Origin: Protopterus annectens | Lineage: Eukaryota; Chordata; Ceratodontiformes; Protopteridae | Reading direction: 5' to 3' | DNA length: 64,000 nt | Assembly: GCF_019279795.1 (NCBI RefSeq) | Contig: NC_056727.1 | Span: forward strand, 1,211,116,077 to 1,211,180,076 | Shown here: piece after piece, positions 24,312 through 34,270 of the stretch | How the letters are laid out: each line of letters begins with the position of its first letter | Numbering within the stretch: position 1 is the stretch's first letter | Notes under the pieces: model-generated | Seen by the model: only the letters and a program-made list of their open reading frames with translations | Database searches by the model: none | Told to the model about the DNA's origin: nothing | Position numbers and translations under genes: made by a program

Positions 24312-24764
24312 TTATCTGAACTTCTGCTTCTTTTTCTGATTGTAATGACCTGTCTGGTGCTTGGGTCTTGCCCCTAAAAAATTAGGGTAATTTGATCTCA
24401 AATTATAATGACCCGACCTGTTGTTGTTCTGTGGGGCCTCACTCGTTCTTAAATCAGTTTGTGGTGTTTCATCCAAGCAAGTATCAGGAAAAGTAGGAGT
24501 ATCCAGAACTTGATTGTTACCTGTGTTAGATGAGTTAACTCTATTAACAGGTAGAGAGTAAACTGCTCTAGTTGGCCCTTGCCAGACCTGCGCTGGGGAC
24601 GGCCTTGGATACGCCGTCCCTTCATTGTACGCTTTAGTGTCTCTATCAAGTTTTTTAGTTTTATTATTCTTAAGTTTATTGAGGTACTGGTCAATGCTAG
24701 AAAAAAATCCTACTATACTCATATTTGTAGCGAAAAAATTCAGTGTCAAGTCTAATTTGTTCAT
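24312..24764 (-). CDS. PLE-1 upstream ORF, proline and asparagine rich
   Basis: A 150-codon frame overlapping the end of the next upstream frame by 68 bp. It has a charged KLKNNKTKKLDRD segment and a C-terminal HYNLRSNY...HYNQKKKQK basic tail. I recognise no catalytic motif. Its position between the upstream coiled-coil-like ORF and the RT suggests the 3' part of the Penelope ORF1; nucleic acid binding is a guess from the basic tail. Confidence 0.5.
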   Translation of the reverse strand: MNKLDLTLNFFATNMSIVGFFSSIDQYLNKLKNNKTKKLDRDTKAYNEGTAYPRPSPAQVWQGPTRAVYSLPVNRVNSSNTGNNQVLDTPTFPDTCLDETPQTDLRTSEAPQNNNRSGHYNLRSNYPNFLGARPKHQTGHYNQKKKQKFR

Positions 24765-25116
24765 CTACATCACAGACTTGTTTGTTTAACGTATCCACTG
24801 ACAAGGAGTAGTGTTTAATCATTAAATCTAACAGTTCAAACCCTTGGCGGTCGAACAAAGCAAGTAAGTCATTGTGAAAAGATGAATTTACGACTAGTCC
24901 AGTAGGGTATTGATAATGTCTTAAGCCCTTAGGGACAATTTTGAGCTTAAGACATTCCTGAAAATAAGAAATTTCCAACTGTGTCTTCTTTAATTTCACA
25001 AGTAAACAGTCAAAGGTCTTAAGATTAAACAAAATATCAGTCTGCTTACTATCATTACTTATACACTGTTGTGCTGAGTTAATCTCAGATGTAGAAAAAG
25101 TAAACTTATCAGCCAA
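24697..25116 (-). CDS. PLE-1 upstream ORF with the conserved PKGLR segment
   Basis: A 139-codon frame. The stretch IVPKGLRHYQYPTG followed by FHNDLLALFDRQGFELLDLM resembles, from memory, the protein upstream of the RT in vertebrate Penelope elements (IPRGLR...W--IL--CSFDLM). Leu-rich heptad-like spacing near the C terminus suggests a coiled coil. It ends in the start of the following frame, so a frameshift may separate parts of one original protein. Confidence 0.6.
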   Translation of the reverse strand: MADKFTFSTSEINSAQQCISNDSKQTDILFNLKTFDCLLVKLKKTQLEISYFQECLKLKIVPKGLRHYQYPTGLVVNSSFHNDLLALFDRQGFELLDLMIKHYSLSVDTLNKQVCDVDEQIRLDTEFFRYKYEYSRIFF

Positions 25117-25524
25117 CTAATTGTTAATATTAAAACTCAAGCCGTTATTTACCATGTTGGGAGCTTGTAATACAGTCAGCGATACACTGGAAACAGTTGG
25201 AGTAACAGTTGTGATATTCGAAGTGACTGAAACTCCATTATCTCTTTGTGGACCTTCCATACGGTTGGGTGCTACTACATGAACCTGTCGATTATGTAAC
25301 TCAGATGTTCCACTGGCCGGAATACTCCTCTGCCCTGGTTCAACACTTTGTTGGTTAAAAAGTAAAGGTACAGCCGGACCCTTTACTCTGTCCGTATCTG
25401 TTACAGCAGGTTCATTCAAAGAACGAAAACCAAGTGTAAGCAGTGCTTTACCCACGCTGTGCTGACGTTCTAAATTATCCAATCGCACCATAAGGGAATC
25501 CAAACGCAACAGCAGCGTATTCAA
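25117..25524 (-). CDS. PLE-1 5'-most ORF, unknown function
   Basis: A 135-codon frame starting with a Leu-heptad segment (LLLRLDSLMVRLDNLER), then a Ser/Thr/Val-rich tail. It ends one base before the following frame begins. The N-terminal leucine pattern suggests a short coiled coil. No other motif is recognised. Confidence 0.5.
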   Translation of the reverse strand: MNTLLLRLDSLMVRLDNLERQHSVGKALLTLGFRSLNEPAVTDTDRVKGPAVPLLFNQQSVEPGQRSIPASGTSELHNRQVHVVAPNRMEGPQRDNGVSVTSNITTVTPTVSSVSLTVLQAPNMVNNGLSFNINN

Positions 25525-25666
25525 AACATTGTTGCTTTCTAATTCTGGAGCCTTCGTTTTCGAAATGTCACAAGTCCCATCAACATTTTTTAAAATTTCA
25601 GGAGTGTTGTTAAAAAGGGTGCCTGTATCCCCTCAGTATCTAATCCGGACGCCATAAATACAAACT

Positions 25667-25735
25667 AAACTCCAAACAGGCAAAAAGCAAACTTTGAAAT
25701 ATAACACAAGGACGAAAACTGCGGAACAGCACCCA
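25667..25735 (-). repeat. PLE-1 terminal inverted segment, inner copy
   Basis: This is the reverse complement of 25831-25898. On the minus strand the element therefore starts with a 66-bp segment, passes through the hammerhead region, and then meets the same segment inverted. Confidence 0.85.
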
Positions 25736-25828
25736 AAAAGTATACCAGGTGTTTATTCAAGTTAAGCGCTTTTCATTTGACAAAATTGCAAACTTCTTCA
25801 AACATAAATCACATGTAAAGAACATTTT
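25702..25828 (-). repeat. PLE-1 5' pseudo-LTR
   Basis: Direct repeat of 21480-21610. Contains a second hammerhead-like motif at 25763-25801. Confidence 0.88.
25763..25801 (-). ncRNA. Hammerhead-ribozyme-like motif, PLE-1 5' copy
   Basis: Same fold as the copy at 21541-21579, but the first core base is changed (TTGAAGA instead of CTGAAGA), which should weaken or abolish cleavage. Confidence 0.5.
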
Positions 25829-25896
25829 TTGGGTGCTGTTCCGCAGTTTTCGTCCTTGTGTTATATTTCAAAGTTTGCTTTTTGCCTGTTTGGAGT

Positions 25897-25912
25897 TTAT
25901 CTTGAGTAAGTA
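25897..25912. repeat. Target-site duplication of PLE-1, right copy
   Basis: TTATCTTGAGTAAGTA, one mismatch from the left copy at 21464-21479. DIRS-2 coding resumes to its right. Confidence 0.85.
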
Positions 25913-27795
25913 CTCTTGTAAGAAGAGGCAGAGGGGGAAATGCATAGATTGCGAGGTTTACCCACTGGAAGGATAGGGCCATCTACTTTCCAGGCTTTGC
26001 TTTGAGGTACCCTGGTGCAGTATTTGCTGAGCTGGTGATTGTAGGGCGAGGCAAATAGGTCCACCATCAGGGTACCCCATTTCCAGGTTAGAAGACTGAA
26101 GGTGCTGAGGTTGAATTGCCATTCATGAGAGTCTAGGAGATTTCTGCTCAAGTTGTCTGCCAGAGAGTTTTGTTTGCTTGGCAAGAATTGAGCTCGCAGG
26201 TGAATACGCATAGCCAAAGCAGTGTTCCACAAGGTCATGGCTAGCCTGCAGAGTGGGTAAGAGTGGTTTCCCCCCTGCTTGTTGATGTACCACATCACTG
26301 TGGTGTTGTTGGTTTTTATTAGAAGGGGCCCTAGAGAGAGTAGGGATCTAAAAGCTGTGAGAATGTGCCGAACAGCTAGCATCTCTTTTTGGTTGATGTG
26401 CAGATGAATTTGTTTTGGGCTCCAGTGGCCCTGAATGCACCTGTCATCCAGATGAGCCCCCCCAGGCATAGTCTGATGCATCTGTGGTTAGGGTCTGCAT
26501 GACATGGGGTTGTGTAAAAGGAAGTCCCTTGTTGTAGTTGCATGCTGCTGCCCACCAAAGAAACTCTGTCCTGAGACAAGGTATGATAGTTTCCACATCC
26601 TGAGAATGTTGGCACCAAAGACTTTTTAAATACCATTGAAATTTCCTCAAATGCAGTCTGGCATATGGAATTAGTAGAATGTAGGAGGCCATGAACCCTA
26701 GAGCCTGCAGGATTTTCCTTGCAGATAGCTGGGTTCTGGTGGTCATTTGAGCGAAGTAGCCTATCAGATAGGCTTGTTTTTCTGGAGTGAGGAATTTCAT
26801 CTGGGATGCTGTTTCCAGGCTTGCTCCCAGGAATACAATCTTTTCAGTGGGGACTAGTTTTGATTTATTTTCGTTTATAGTGTACCCCAGGGAGGTTAGA
26901 AGGTCCTTTACAAATGTCAGGTGCTGCAGCAGCTTTTCCCGTCTGCCTGAATCAGGCATTCGTCCAAGTAAGGGTATATTTGAATCTTTGTCTGCAATAG
27001 GCAATGGCTGGAGCCAGGCATTTTGTGAAGACTCTGGGAGCAGTGGATAAGCCAAAAGGAAGTGCAGAGAACTGATAATGCATAGATACTGCCCTGAAAT
27101 TATAGATATTTCCTGCATGAGTCCCTGATAGAGATGTGCAGATAGGCTTCCTTTAGGTTGAGGGTGGCTAACCAGGCATCTTTGGACAGCATAGGTAGAA
27201 GCTGCTGTAGGGTGAGCATTTTGAATTTTGGTACCACCAGGAAGGTGTTTAGAATGGATAGATCTAAGATTGGGTGCCAGGTGCCCTCTTTTCTGGGTAC
27301 CAGGAATAGTCTGGAATAAAACCCTTGGCCTATCTGTTCTGCATGAACAGGCTGAATAGCTCTTATGGAGAGCAGGCATTGAACTTGGTTTTGTGCTTCT
27401 GCCCACTGGTTTGGAGGAAGGTCTGGGAAACCTTTTGGGGTTGGCAGCATGTGGAAATAAAATATGTACCCCTGGGATACTATGTTGTGGACCCATCGGT
27501 CACTGGTGATGGAGGTCCAGTTTCTTGCATGGTAGGCAAGTTTTCCTCCTGGGGCACGAGCAGTTGGGCAGAGGTGAGGAGTGGAATTGAGAAGCCATTG
27601 TGAATTCTTTTCGTATGGGGGTGGCTTAGCACTCCCTGTTTTAGAAGTGGAGGTACTCCATTGCTTAGCTCTCCGGAGACTGTAGTCTGGGGAGTCGTTT
27701 CCCCTGGGTCTAGTTTGAGATGGCCTAGAGGGGGCTGGAAAGGACCAATGTTTCGAGGGGCAATGCCTACTGAATCTTGGAGGCTGCACTTGCAA
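25913..27795 (-). pseudogene. DIRS-2 reverse transcriptase and RNase H, broken
   Basis: Segments in several frames match DIRS-1: FYSRLFLVPRKEGTWHPILD near 27300, LTLQQLLPML near 27200, KILQALGFMASYILLIPYA near 26680, LTTDASDYAWGG near 26470, and the RNase H blocks NNTTVMWYINKQGG and SLADNLSR. The catalytic block reads YLDE instead of YLDD near 26970, and frameshifts occur near 27120, 26990 and 26450. The protein ends at the PLE-1 boundary, where the DIRS-1 alignment is interrupted in mid-frame. Confidence 0.88.
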
Positions 27796-29419
27796 AAAAT
27801 CTTTGACTGCATAGACTTAGCCTTTTCTTCCATCTTTTTTAAAACCTCTTCTGCTTTGGTGCCAAACAGATTGTCCTTGTTCAAAGGAGCATCCATTAAT
27901 TTTGATTTGACATGGTCTGGCAAGGTCTGCTCCTTAAGCCAAGCATGCCTTCTAAGTACAGAACCTGTGACTGCTGCCCTGCAAGACTAGGGTGTCAAAC
28001 CCACATTGCAGGTTATGCTTGCTGATTTGGCTTGCAGAATGCATAAGCTCCTGTAATTTTTTATTTTCTGCACAGTCAGGAAAGGTAGATATTTTTGCTT
28101 AAAAAGTTCCATAGTATGTTGCTGGTATTTCAGCATGTGGAACTGGCAATTCAATGCTCTAATGGCAAGAGTTGCAGAGGTGTATACTTTTTTACCCCAT
28201 CTGTCTAAAGCTAGGGAATCCCTGTCCGAAAGGGTGGGTTCTTACCTGTAGTTGCTTTTATTCCTTTAGGCCCTTGGGAGATGACCTCTGGGTCAGCAGT
28301 AGGATTTTTGAAAAGAAATTTGTGAGAGTCAGGGACTCTATAGTACCTGTCTGGTTTCCTTGGAGCAGGGGGTAAAGTATCAGGAGTTAGAATGGATTCC
28401 ATAAAGACATCATCCACAACATCCAGAACAGGAGGGATAGCTAAGGGTTTGTGCTGTGGTAAATCTAAAAATTCCTCGAGTCTCTTTTTGGACTGAGGAT
28501 AATCCTGGCATTCCCAGTGGAAATGCTCTCTCAAAGTATATAGAGTTTCACCAAAAGAAAAATCCTCTGGAGGGGAAGCAGAAGGAATGGATTCCTCTGC
28601 ATCTGAATCCTCATTGGCAGATAAAGGGATGTCTTCATATTCAGAAACCTCAGAGTAGTCGGACTCTTGGTCAGTTGGAGCTGCTGGTGACAGGTCTCTC
28701 TCTTAGCAGGGGAAGGCTGGCTTCCCCTAATCAGCATGATCAGGTCTTCTGCCATTTTAAGAATTTGGGATTGTGGCAAGGAAACAGGCGCTTGAGTTGG
28801 GGATGTCTGTTTTTTAGCTGTAGTTCATACTCTTGGTCTTAGAAACTCAGTAGTTTTAGAAAGAACTGAAGATGTGAAATAAGTCGGTTTGTGTCGAATA
28901 TCGGTAATGCAAAGAACTTCCTCGGAAGCCGGTGCCTGCACAGCGGCTCCGGACCCATCCAAGGTAGAGACATCCGCAGGTTCCATAGTCAAAGAAGAGT
29001 CTTGCGGTATACCGGACTCAGAAATGGGTCTCGGTAGCGGCCTGCAAATCCATCAAAGTGGTCATCAGGGGCTGCAAAAGTGCCTCACTGAGTACCGGCG
29101 AACTGGCGACTAGCTTAACTGAAGCGTCGTCGCCAGTTTTGGACCTGTGCAGTCTGTCTCTGTCTTTAGCCTTATGTTTTTTCAGAAGATCGGTAAGCCA
29201 TCCGTCTACCTAAGCTATTTCAGAATACAGAGATCGAGAACGAAAGTATTTAGCTGCAATAAGGGCCCGACGATGAATAGTTCGGGCACTGAACAATGCA
29301 CAAAACTGACAGCATGGTACGTTGTGGTCTGGGCCTAAACAGGTGATGCAGTAAGAATGGAAATCATGATGTGGTATTTGCTTTCCACAGGTGAGACAAT
29401 TGTTAACTTTTTCTGACAT
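27796..29419 (-). pseudogene. DIRS-2 gag-like ORF, broken
   Basis: The start MSEKVNNCLTCGKQIPHH at 29419 matches the DIRS-1 gag start, with the same cysteine-histidine metal-binding pattern. The frame stops at 29210. Further segments follow: a PQHKPLAIPPVLDVVDD block near 28400, PDRYYRVPDSHKF near 28320, and MPDHVKSKLMDAPLNKDNLFG near 27900. Stops and shifts between them show decay. Confidence 0.85.
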
Positions 29420-29539
29420 CGGATAGAGCAAGAAAAAAGGATCCCCAACAGGGTACTTAGCTTTAAAAGACTTCAGGATGATTCAATTCAGAAACGAAAA
29501 CTCTGGTAGCGGCCTACAGGCACTCATGCGAACTGCTTC

Positions 29540-29742
29540 TGCTTCGGGCTCCTTGGCAAGAAAGACTGATGTAATGGCATCGGCTGCCTGTTTTTATACC
29601 CCTAACGACCTGACGTCAGTCCTGAAGCAACAGCAACCGACGCAGAAATACTAAGTCTCTTGTATTCTGGCCGACTGAGGGCTATCTGCAGGCAGATAAC
29701 CTAAGTGTGATGACTGCAGCAGTGAAACACGAAGAACATCAG
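29540..29742 (-). repeat. DIRS-2 5' inverted terminal repeat remnant
   Basis: Aligned by eye with the DIRS-1 right terminal repeat: outer GATGTTCTTC end, CTGCAGTC block, a GTCGGC block, a TATAAA box, the GCCGATGCCATT block and a CAGTCTTTCTTGC end. The TATA box suggests the DIRS promoter. Confidence 0.75.
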
Positions 29743-30094
29743 TAGAACACTGACACCGACAACCTATCAGACATTCATATCGGAAAGCAGTGACAGGTTT
29801 ATCTCAGACAAAGGCTCTGCTGTTGCTTCACACAAAGTGGGAACATCCCCAGAATTCTCTTAAGATCCTTTTTCCTACTCAAGGCTTGGTTTTCCCCAAT
29901 AATTTTATGCCACACTAACAGTATATTTAATGGTTCTAAAGGCTTACAGTTGGTAAATGCAAAATACTTGATCACTGCCACCGTGTGCCATCCAGGCATA
30001 CCCAGCTACATTCCTCTAACATCTCTGGTCTTCACCGTATCACATTAATATTCACAGATCCAATGCTATATGTATTTCTTAACCAGATAAGATA

Positions 30095-30250
30095 TTATCA
30101 GTGCTGTAGTGGTTGCACACTGGATTCATATGAACAGATATGTGGGTTTCAGGCCTGCTGGCTCAAGCTATGAACATGCTAGACACAAATACCTCTATTC
30201 ATGGGTGACCCAGCTTGTAGCCATAATCCTGTGTTCTAAAAGTGACAGAA
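30095..30250 (+). repeat. Possible tRNA-derived SINE
   Basis: GTAGTGGTTGCACACTGG (A-box-like, 30105-30122) and GGGTTTCAGGCC (B-box-like, 30143-30154) are spaced like a pol III promoter in a tRNA-derived head. The boundaries and tail are not clear. Confidence 0.45.
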
Positions 30251-33200
30251 AGTGATGCGTTGGTTTACCCTTCCACATTGGACTGACAGTAATCAGTGTT
30301 CACAGCCCATATTTCTAATAATTTGTACTCCATCTGCTTAGATACCCACTACCACATGATTAGATAAAACATATGTGGTGGGTATGTCGACCATCTTTAC
30401 ATAATATGGATGCAGCTGTATGCCAGTTTCAATATCCTCTCTGCATCTATTAAGAATGTGGGTCATGTCTGTTGACTTGTGACACTATAAAAAATTCTTA
30501 ATTCCTAAATTCACAAATATCTTCTTTAATGTTTGAAAACTGCTCATTTATCATTTTTGCCATCTGCAGTACACAACAAGCATGTGCGCAAACTATCCTC
30601 CAACTTTTTGATGATCTGTCTTATACACAATAAGACCTGTGAAGATTCCCAGCAGGCCATGCATCTGGACTCAAGCTCTGAAAAAAAATTGTTTCACCTA
30701 TTCCCGACCATCCCTCACATCCTCCATTTGAAGGGCTGAGGAGGATCTCTTGATCCACATTAAAATGTTTAGGATTAATAAGGGCATACATGGATTTGTT
30801 GATGTTATGAGACAACTAATGTGGTATTGGATGAAAGAACCCTATTTGTTTATCCTAGGAAAAAACCTTGCTCAAGTCCATCTCCATCTCTAGTCCCAGT
30901 GTCCACCCTCCTGGGATCTTCATTCCCAAGGAGATGCTCACAGACAATACTGCTTGGTAAACAACAGTCATGGGCATGCCCTAGCTTGTTAAACTTTAAC
31001 TGCCTTCTTATGATAGGAGATTTATAGCTCCATATAAATATGACCACATTATTTTATAAAAGCAGACACTAGGAATGTAGTATAATACTGGAGTATTAGC
31101 AAAACATTTTTAAACTGATGGAGAAAAACTTTCATTTGTATTGTTGCATTTATTGCCGGAAAAAAGAGAGTTCACACTGTTGCATACTTAATTAGTTTTG
31201 AGACCATTTATTTTTAACTGCATTTTGTGTGTGTGTGTGTGTGTGTACATGCTGTTTGGAATATGTAGTGGAGACAGATGTGAGAGGGTGTCAGAATGCT
31301 TTGAAATAAACTGTTTCCAGCTTATACTAGTTTCAAAGTCTGGAGTTTACCAATCTTTAAATGCAAAGCTTCTGTCAGTGTCTTGGAGTTTTCTGTTGCC
31401 TGTGGATTATGCAATGATTAGACTTGATCTACAACTTTATTACTTAACTAGCCTAATGCCACACTTGCACAGATGTATAGTATCTACACTAAATGAGGTA
31501 TTCATTTTTCTCATAATGGACCAGATTCTTTATGTCACAAAAGGACTGTTTCCTAAATTATAACAATGAACACAGAGGGGAAAAACATTGCAACACATTT
31601 ATAACTGATAAACTATCCGCATATACTAACTTGGCAAAAATGACTCCCCTTATCTGCAAGAGATAAGGATATTAACCAGGGAATTCCACTCTAGTAATCT
31701 AGGTTGCCATTTACCACTATTCAGACAGTTCAAAGCTGTAAAGGCCAGAAGGGAAATCCTTACTTGGTACCAAGTTACATCATGCTTATCCTATTTTCTG
31801 ACAATTTAAGACGCCTCATCTGATCTGTGCACTGCAAAATGTGGTAAAAAATAACAAACTGCAATGTACCTATAGAATTTATTAACAGTAACAAAGCTTT
31901 CAGGTCACAAACCCTTTGTGATGCCCGTGCCCTGGCCCAGCAATCAAGGAACCTCAATCCTCACCACTAACACTAGTGAGGGGCAGCTCATATAGGAGGA
32001 AAGGATAACAAAAAGTGCAATTTCCCTTAACAGCACACAGAGATCACAGTCAGTCTGGGGCTTGTCACTCCCTTGCTCTCCAGGTCCCCAATAAGACTTC
32101 CCACTGGCACAGCTATAGGGTCCAGATCTCAGCCTAGTGGGCAAGTTAAAACCTCCAGCACCCTCTCTGTCCAACCAGTACTTCGTATCCCTGCCCAAGT
32201 AGCTGACAGACACACACACACACTGAAAAGATTTTATACAACCACACAGACACACCTGGGGAAGGCTGGCACAGGCTCTCCAGCTGTGGCCCTTTTCCCC
32301 AGACTATACCAGCTGCCACCACCCACTAATATTTATCAGCTACTCAAAGGCCCTTAAAAGGGTGTCCAATTATTACTGTACAATATTATTATCCAATTGG
32401 TAGTATAGCCCAGGGCTAAAGCTATTAGAGTGGCTTTGTACAATTTTACCAAAGTCATGCAAGTACTCTAAAGAGCTTAAATTATCTCTACAAAAACAGC
32501 CACAGTTGAAAGGGTTTAAAAATATTTAATAACAAATAGTCAAAACACAAGACAATACTTTTTACTACACAGTGCTAGTTAAGAGTTCAGAGATCACAGA
32601 GAAATACTTAAAATAATTCAGTCAGTAGTACAGTTCTGACATCACAGAAAAAACAAACAGTCTAATCTTTCTAGTTTCTAGCTATTTCTAAGAGAAAACA
32701 CAAGTCTAAGATAAACTTACATATAGAGCAAGACACTGCTGAGGAGTTGGATGGTCAAGACAAAAATGCTTAATGCTCTCTGATTCCCTCTGTTTTTAAA
32801 ATCACATTCCTGGTTCACATTACATCATTCTTCACACTTCCCTGGGTTCCCATGCTAACAGAAACTCAATTTACATTCTTCACCTCTGGGCAGAAATCAA
32901 GGATATTTATGCATGCAAATTCTGGCCATTAACTCTGGCCTTAAAACAATAGCAAGAATTCCTTTATCTAGACTGGCTGGAGCCGTGTTTGATAGGGTCA
33001 CAACATGCTTTACTTAGTGAGTAGAGTGCACTGTTGTTTTTTTCAGTTCCACGTGTAACACTATTTTTACCATTTAAGACAACAAGCTTGTGGTTTACAT
33101 GAATATTTACAGATGCCAGAATTATCTCCAAAATTCTATCTAGCTAGGCTGGCAGCCTTCATCTATCTTCACCCAATCTTCACACCCTTCATCAGTGTTA

Positions 33201-33480
33201 AAATCAAATAAAATATGTACTTATTTATACATTACATCTTAATCACACAGCCAATAAAATACCTCATAGTCAATTAGTTAATTAAATGCTGATTCATTTA
33301 GTAAAAGCAATACACATATCATTAAAAACTAGTGTATAGAAACAATTATACAATGACCCCCCCATTAATATTCCAAAAAGTGCACACAGATTGGTCACCA
33401 TGCCGTTGTAAATCCGACTTGTACTACTGGAAAAAGGTCCGGTCGCCCGGACTAAAGTCTTTACTTTTTTTTTGTGTTAA
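30251..33480. other. Non-coding spacer
   Basis: No gene recognised. It holds a GT microsatellite at 31225-31248 and a short CA run near 32211-32222. The stretch 31960-33060 could be an old unidentified element, but I found no terminal repeat or coding motif. Confidence 0.45.
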
Positions 33481-33486
33481 GGCAGC

Positions 33487-33780
33487 AATGGAGAACGGAA
33501 GAGCTCCGTTGCTGTAATCTCGCCATGTTAAACGAGTTTAACATAGTGAGATATCTTAAAAAAATCAACTGAGATCTTCATTTCTCCGTTGCGTTTTTTA
33601 AAGCTGTCTCGCTATGTTAAACTCATTTAACATAGCGAGACAGCTTTAAAAAAGGGAACGGAGAACTTTCTTTCTCCGATGCTTTTTTTAAAAATATCTC
33701 GCTATGTTAAACTTGTTTAACATAGCAAGACAACTTTAAAAAAGCAACGGAGATCTTCTTTTCTCTGTTACTTCCTCTAC
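33487..33780. repeat. Tandem array of palindromic units
   Basis: Three palindromes built on CTCGCTATGTTAAAC are centred near 33534, 33624 and 33714, about 90 bp apart. Each is flanked by CGGAGA/TCTCCG blocks and poly-T/poly-A arms that are themselves inverted. In the middle unit the arms 33594-33621 and 33626-33653 are 28 bp and perfectly complementary, with a 4-nt loop. I see no coding capacity. Confidence 0.92.
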
Positions 33781-33867
33781 ACACAGCTCTGATGTAAGCA
33801 TACGCATGTGCAGCACATCAAAACTGCTCCACGATACCGGACAGCTGCAGAAGGGCAGCACGGAGGC

Positions 33868-33927
33868 ATTATACAATGCCATTATTTAAGAAAAGTATTT
33901 TTTTCTTAAATAATGTCATTGTATAAT
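33868..33927. repeat. 60-bp hairpin, 27-bp arms
   Basis: ATTATACAATG...TTAAGAAAA pairs with TTTTCTTAA...CATTGTATAAT across a 6-nt loop with one mismatch. Confidence 0.92.
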
Positions 33928-34072
33928 AGCAATAACCCACTTCTGGGTGTGGGTAATGCTGAATTTACCCATGGTTGTCTTTGCTTGGCCGCTCGGGCTT
34001 CGCCCTCATGACCAAACCACACCAACTGTGGGTAAATCCAGCATTACCCACACCCAGAAGTGGGTTACTGCT
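33928..34072. repeat. 145-bp hairpin, 44-bp arms (MITE-like)
   Basis: The arms 33928-33971 and 34029-34072 are inverted copies with two mismatches in 44 bp. The 57-nt middle contains a small GGGC-TTC-GCCC hairpin. It abuts the 60-bp hairpin directly. This resembles a foldback element; no clear target-site duplication was found. Confidence 0.88.
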
Positions 34073-34080
34073 TAATAATA
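34064..34080. repeat. Target-site duplication, left copy (34081 element)
   Basis: GTTACTGCTTAATAATA here matches GTTATTGCTTAATAATA at 34271-34287, with one mismatch in 17. Confidence 0.75.
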
Positions 34081-34270
34081 TAAAGAAAAACTCAAATAAA
34101 TTTTTGAGTCTGATGAAGCAGTCGAGAGGATCGTGAAAGCGCTTACTTTTTGTCTCTACAATTAAAGTGGATTTATATCAGCCGTGGTGACTGGCTCAGC
34201 CTGTTTTTCTTTATATCTGATTGTTTTGTGTGAGCCAGTTCTTTATCAGGTAGTTGGTGCTATTTTCTTT
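34081..34270 (+). mobile_element. 190-bp Penelope-terminus element with hammerhead motif
   Basis: Bounded by a 17-bp target-site duplication. It begins TAAAGAAAAAC, carries a hammerhead-like motif at 34110-34145, then has the inverted sequence GTTTTTCTTTA near 34207-34217. That arrangement (terminal segment, ribozyme, inverted terminal segment) matches the 5' end of PLE-1, though the sequence differs. A further 9-bp inverted pair ACTGGCTCA/TGAGCCAGT lies in its second half. It has no ORF. It is either a strongly truncated Penelope insertion or a non-autonomous derivative. Confidence 0.65.
34110..34145 (+). ncRNA. Hammerhead-ribozyme-like motif, 190-bp element
   Basis: Canonical CTGATGA core, extra A, stem II GCAGTC with GATCGT (one mismatch), loop GAGAG, GAAA, palindromic AGCGCT, then T and A. 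Stem I can form between GAGT upstream and ACTT downstream. This is the best-preserved core of the four. Confidence 0.65.

Larger units (their letters stand above)
21480..25896 (-). mobile_element. Penelope-like retroelement with GIY-YIG endonuclease (PLE-1)
   Basis: A 4.4-kb element on the minus strand inserted in DIRS-2. It has upstream ORFs (24312-25524), a reverse transcriptase, and a GIY-YIG endonuclease (together 21834-24193). Direct repeats of about 130 bp (21480-21610 and 25702-25828) act as pseudo-LTRs and contain hammerhead-like motifs. At the 5' end, 25667-25735 is repeated in inverted orientation at 25831-25898. This structure of pseudo-LTRs plus a terminal inverted segment is typical of Penelope-like elements. 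One frameshift and one stop codon are the main defects in the RT-EN frame. Confidence 0.92.
21280..29742 (-). mobile_element. DIRS-type retrotransposon, decayed and split by PLE-1 (DIRS-2)
   Basis: A DIRS-family element on the minus strand whose halves lie at 25913-29742 and 21280-21463 on either side of a Penelope-like insertion. The 5' end aligns by eye with the right terminal repeat of DIRS-1. It has a TATAAA box near 29617 and an outer end near 29742. Gag, reverse transcriptase and RNase H remnants follow. Downstream of PLE-1 the translation continues with a QHWYPLLRS-like segment matching DIRS-1 residues just before its RT frame ends. The tyrosine recombinase, internal complementary region and left terminal repeat are absent. 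Confidence 0.88.

Noticed and set aside
31198-31563. 121-codon plus-strand frame starting in a GT run
   Set aside because: Starts in a microsatellite, has no recognisable domain, and has no supporting splice context.
33990-34010. GGGC-TTC-GCCC hairpin as a bacterial-type terminator
   Set aside because: It lies in the loop of a larger hairpin in vertebrate DNA and has no following T run.
33487-34072. CRISPR-like repeat array
   Set aside because: The units are palindromes with no unique spacers, and the genome is vertebrate.
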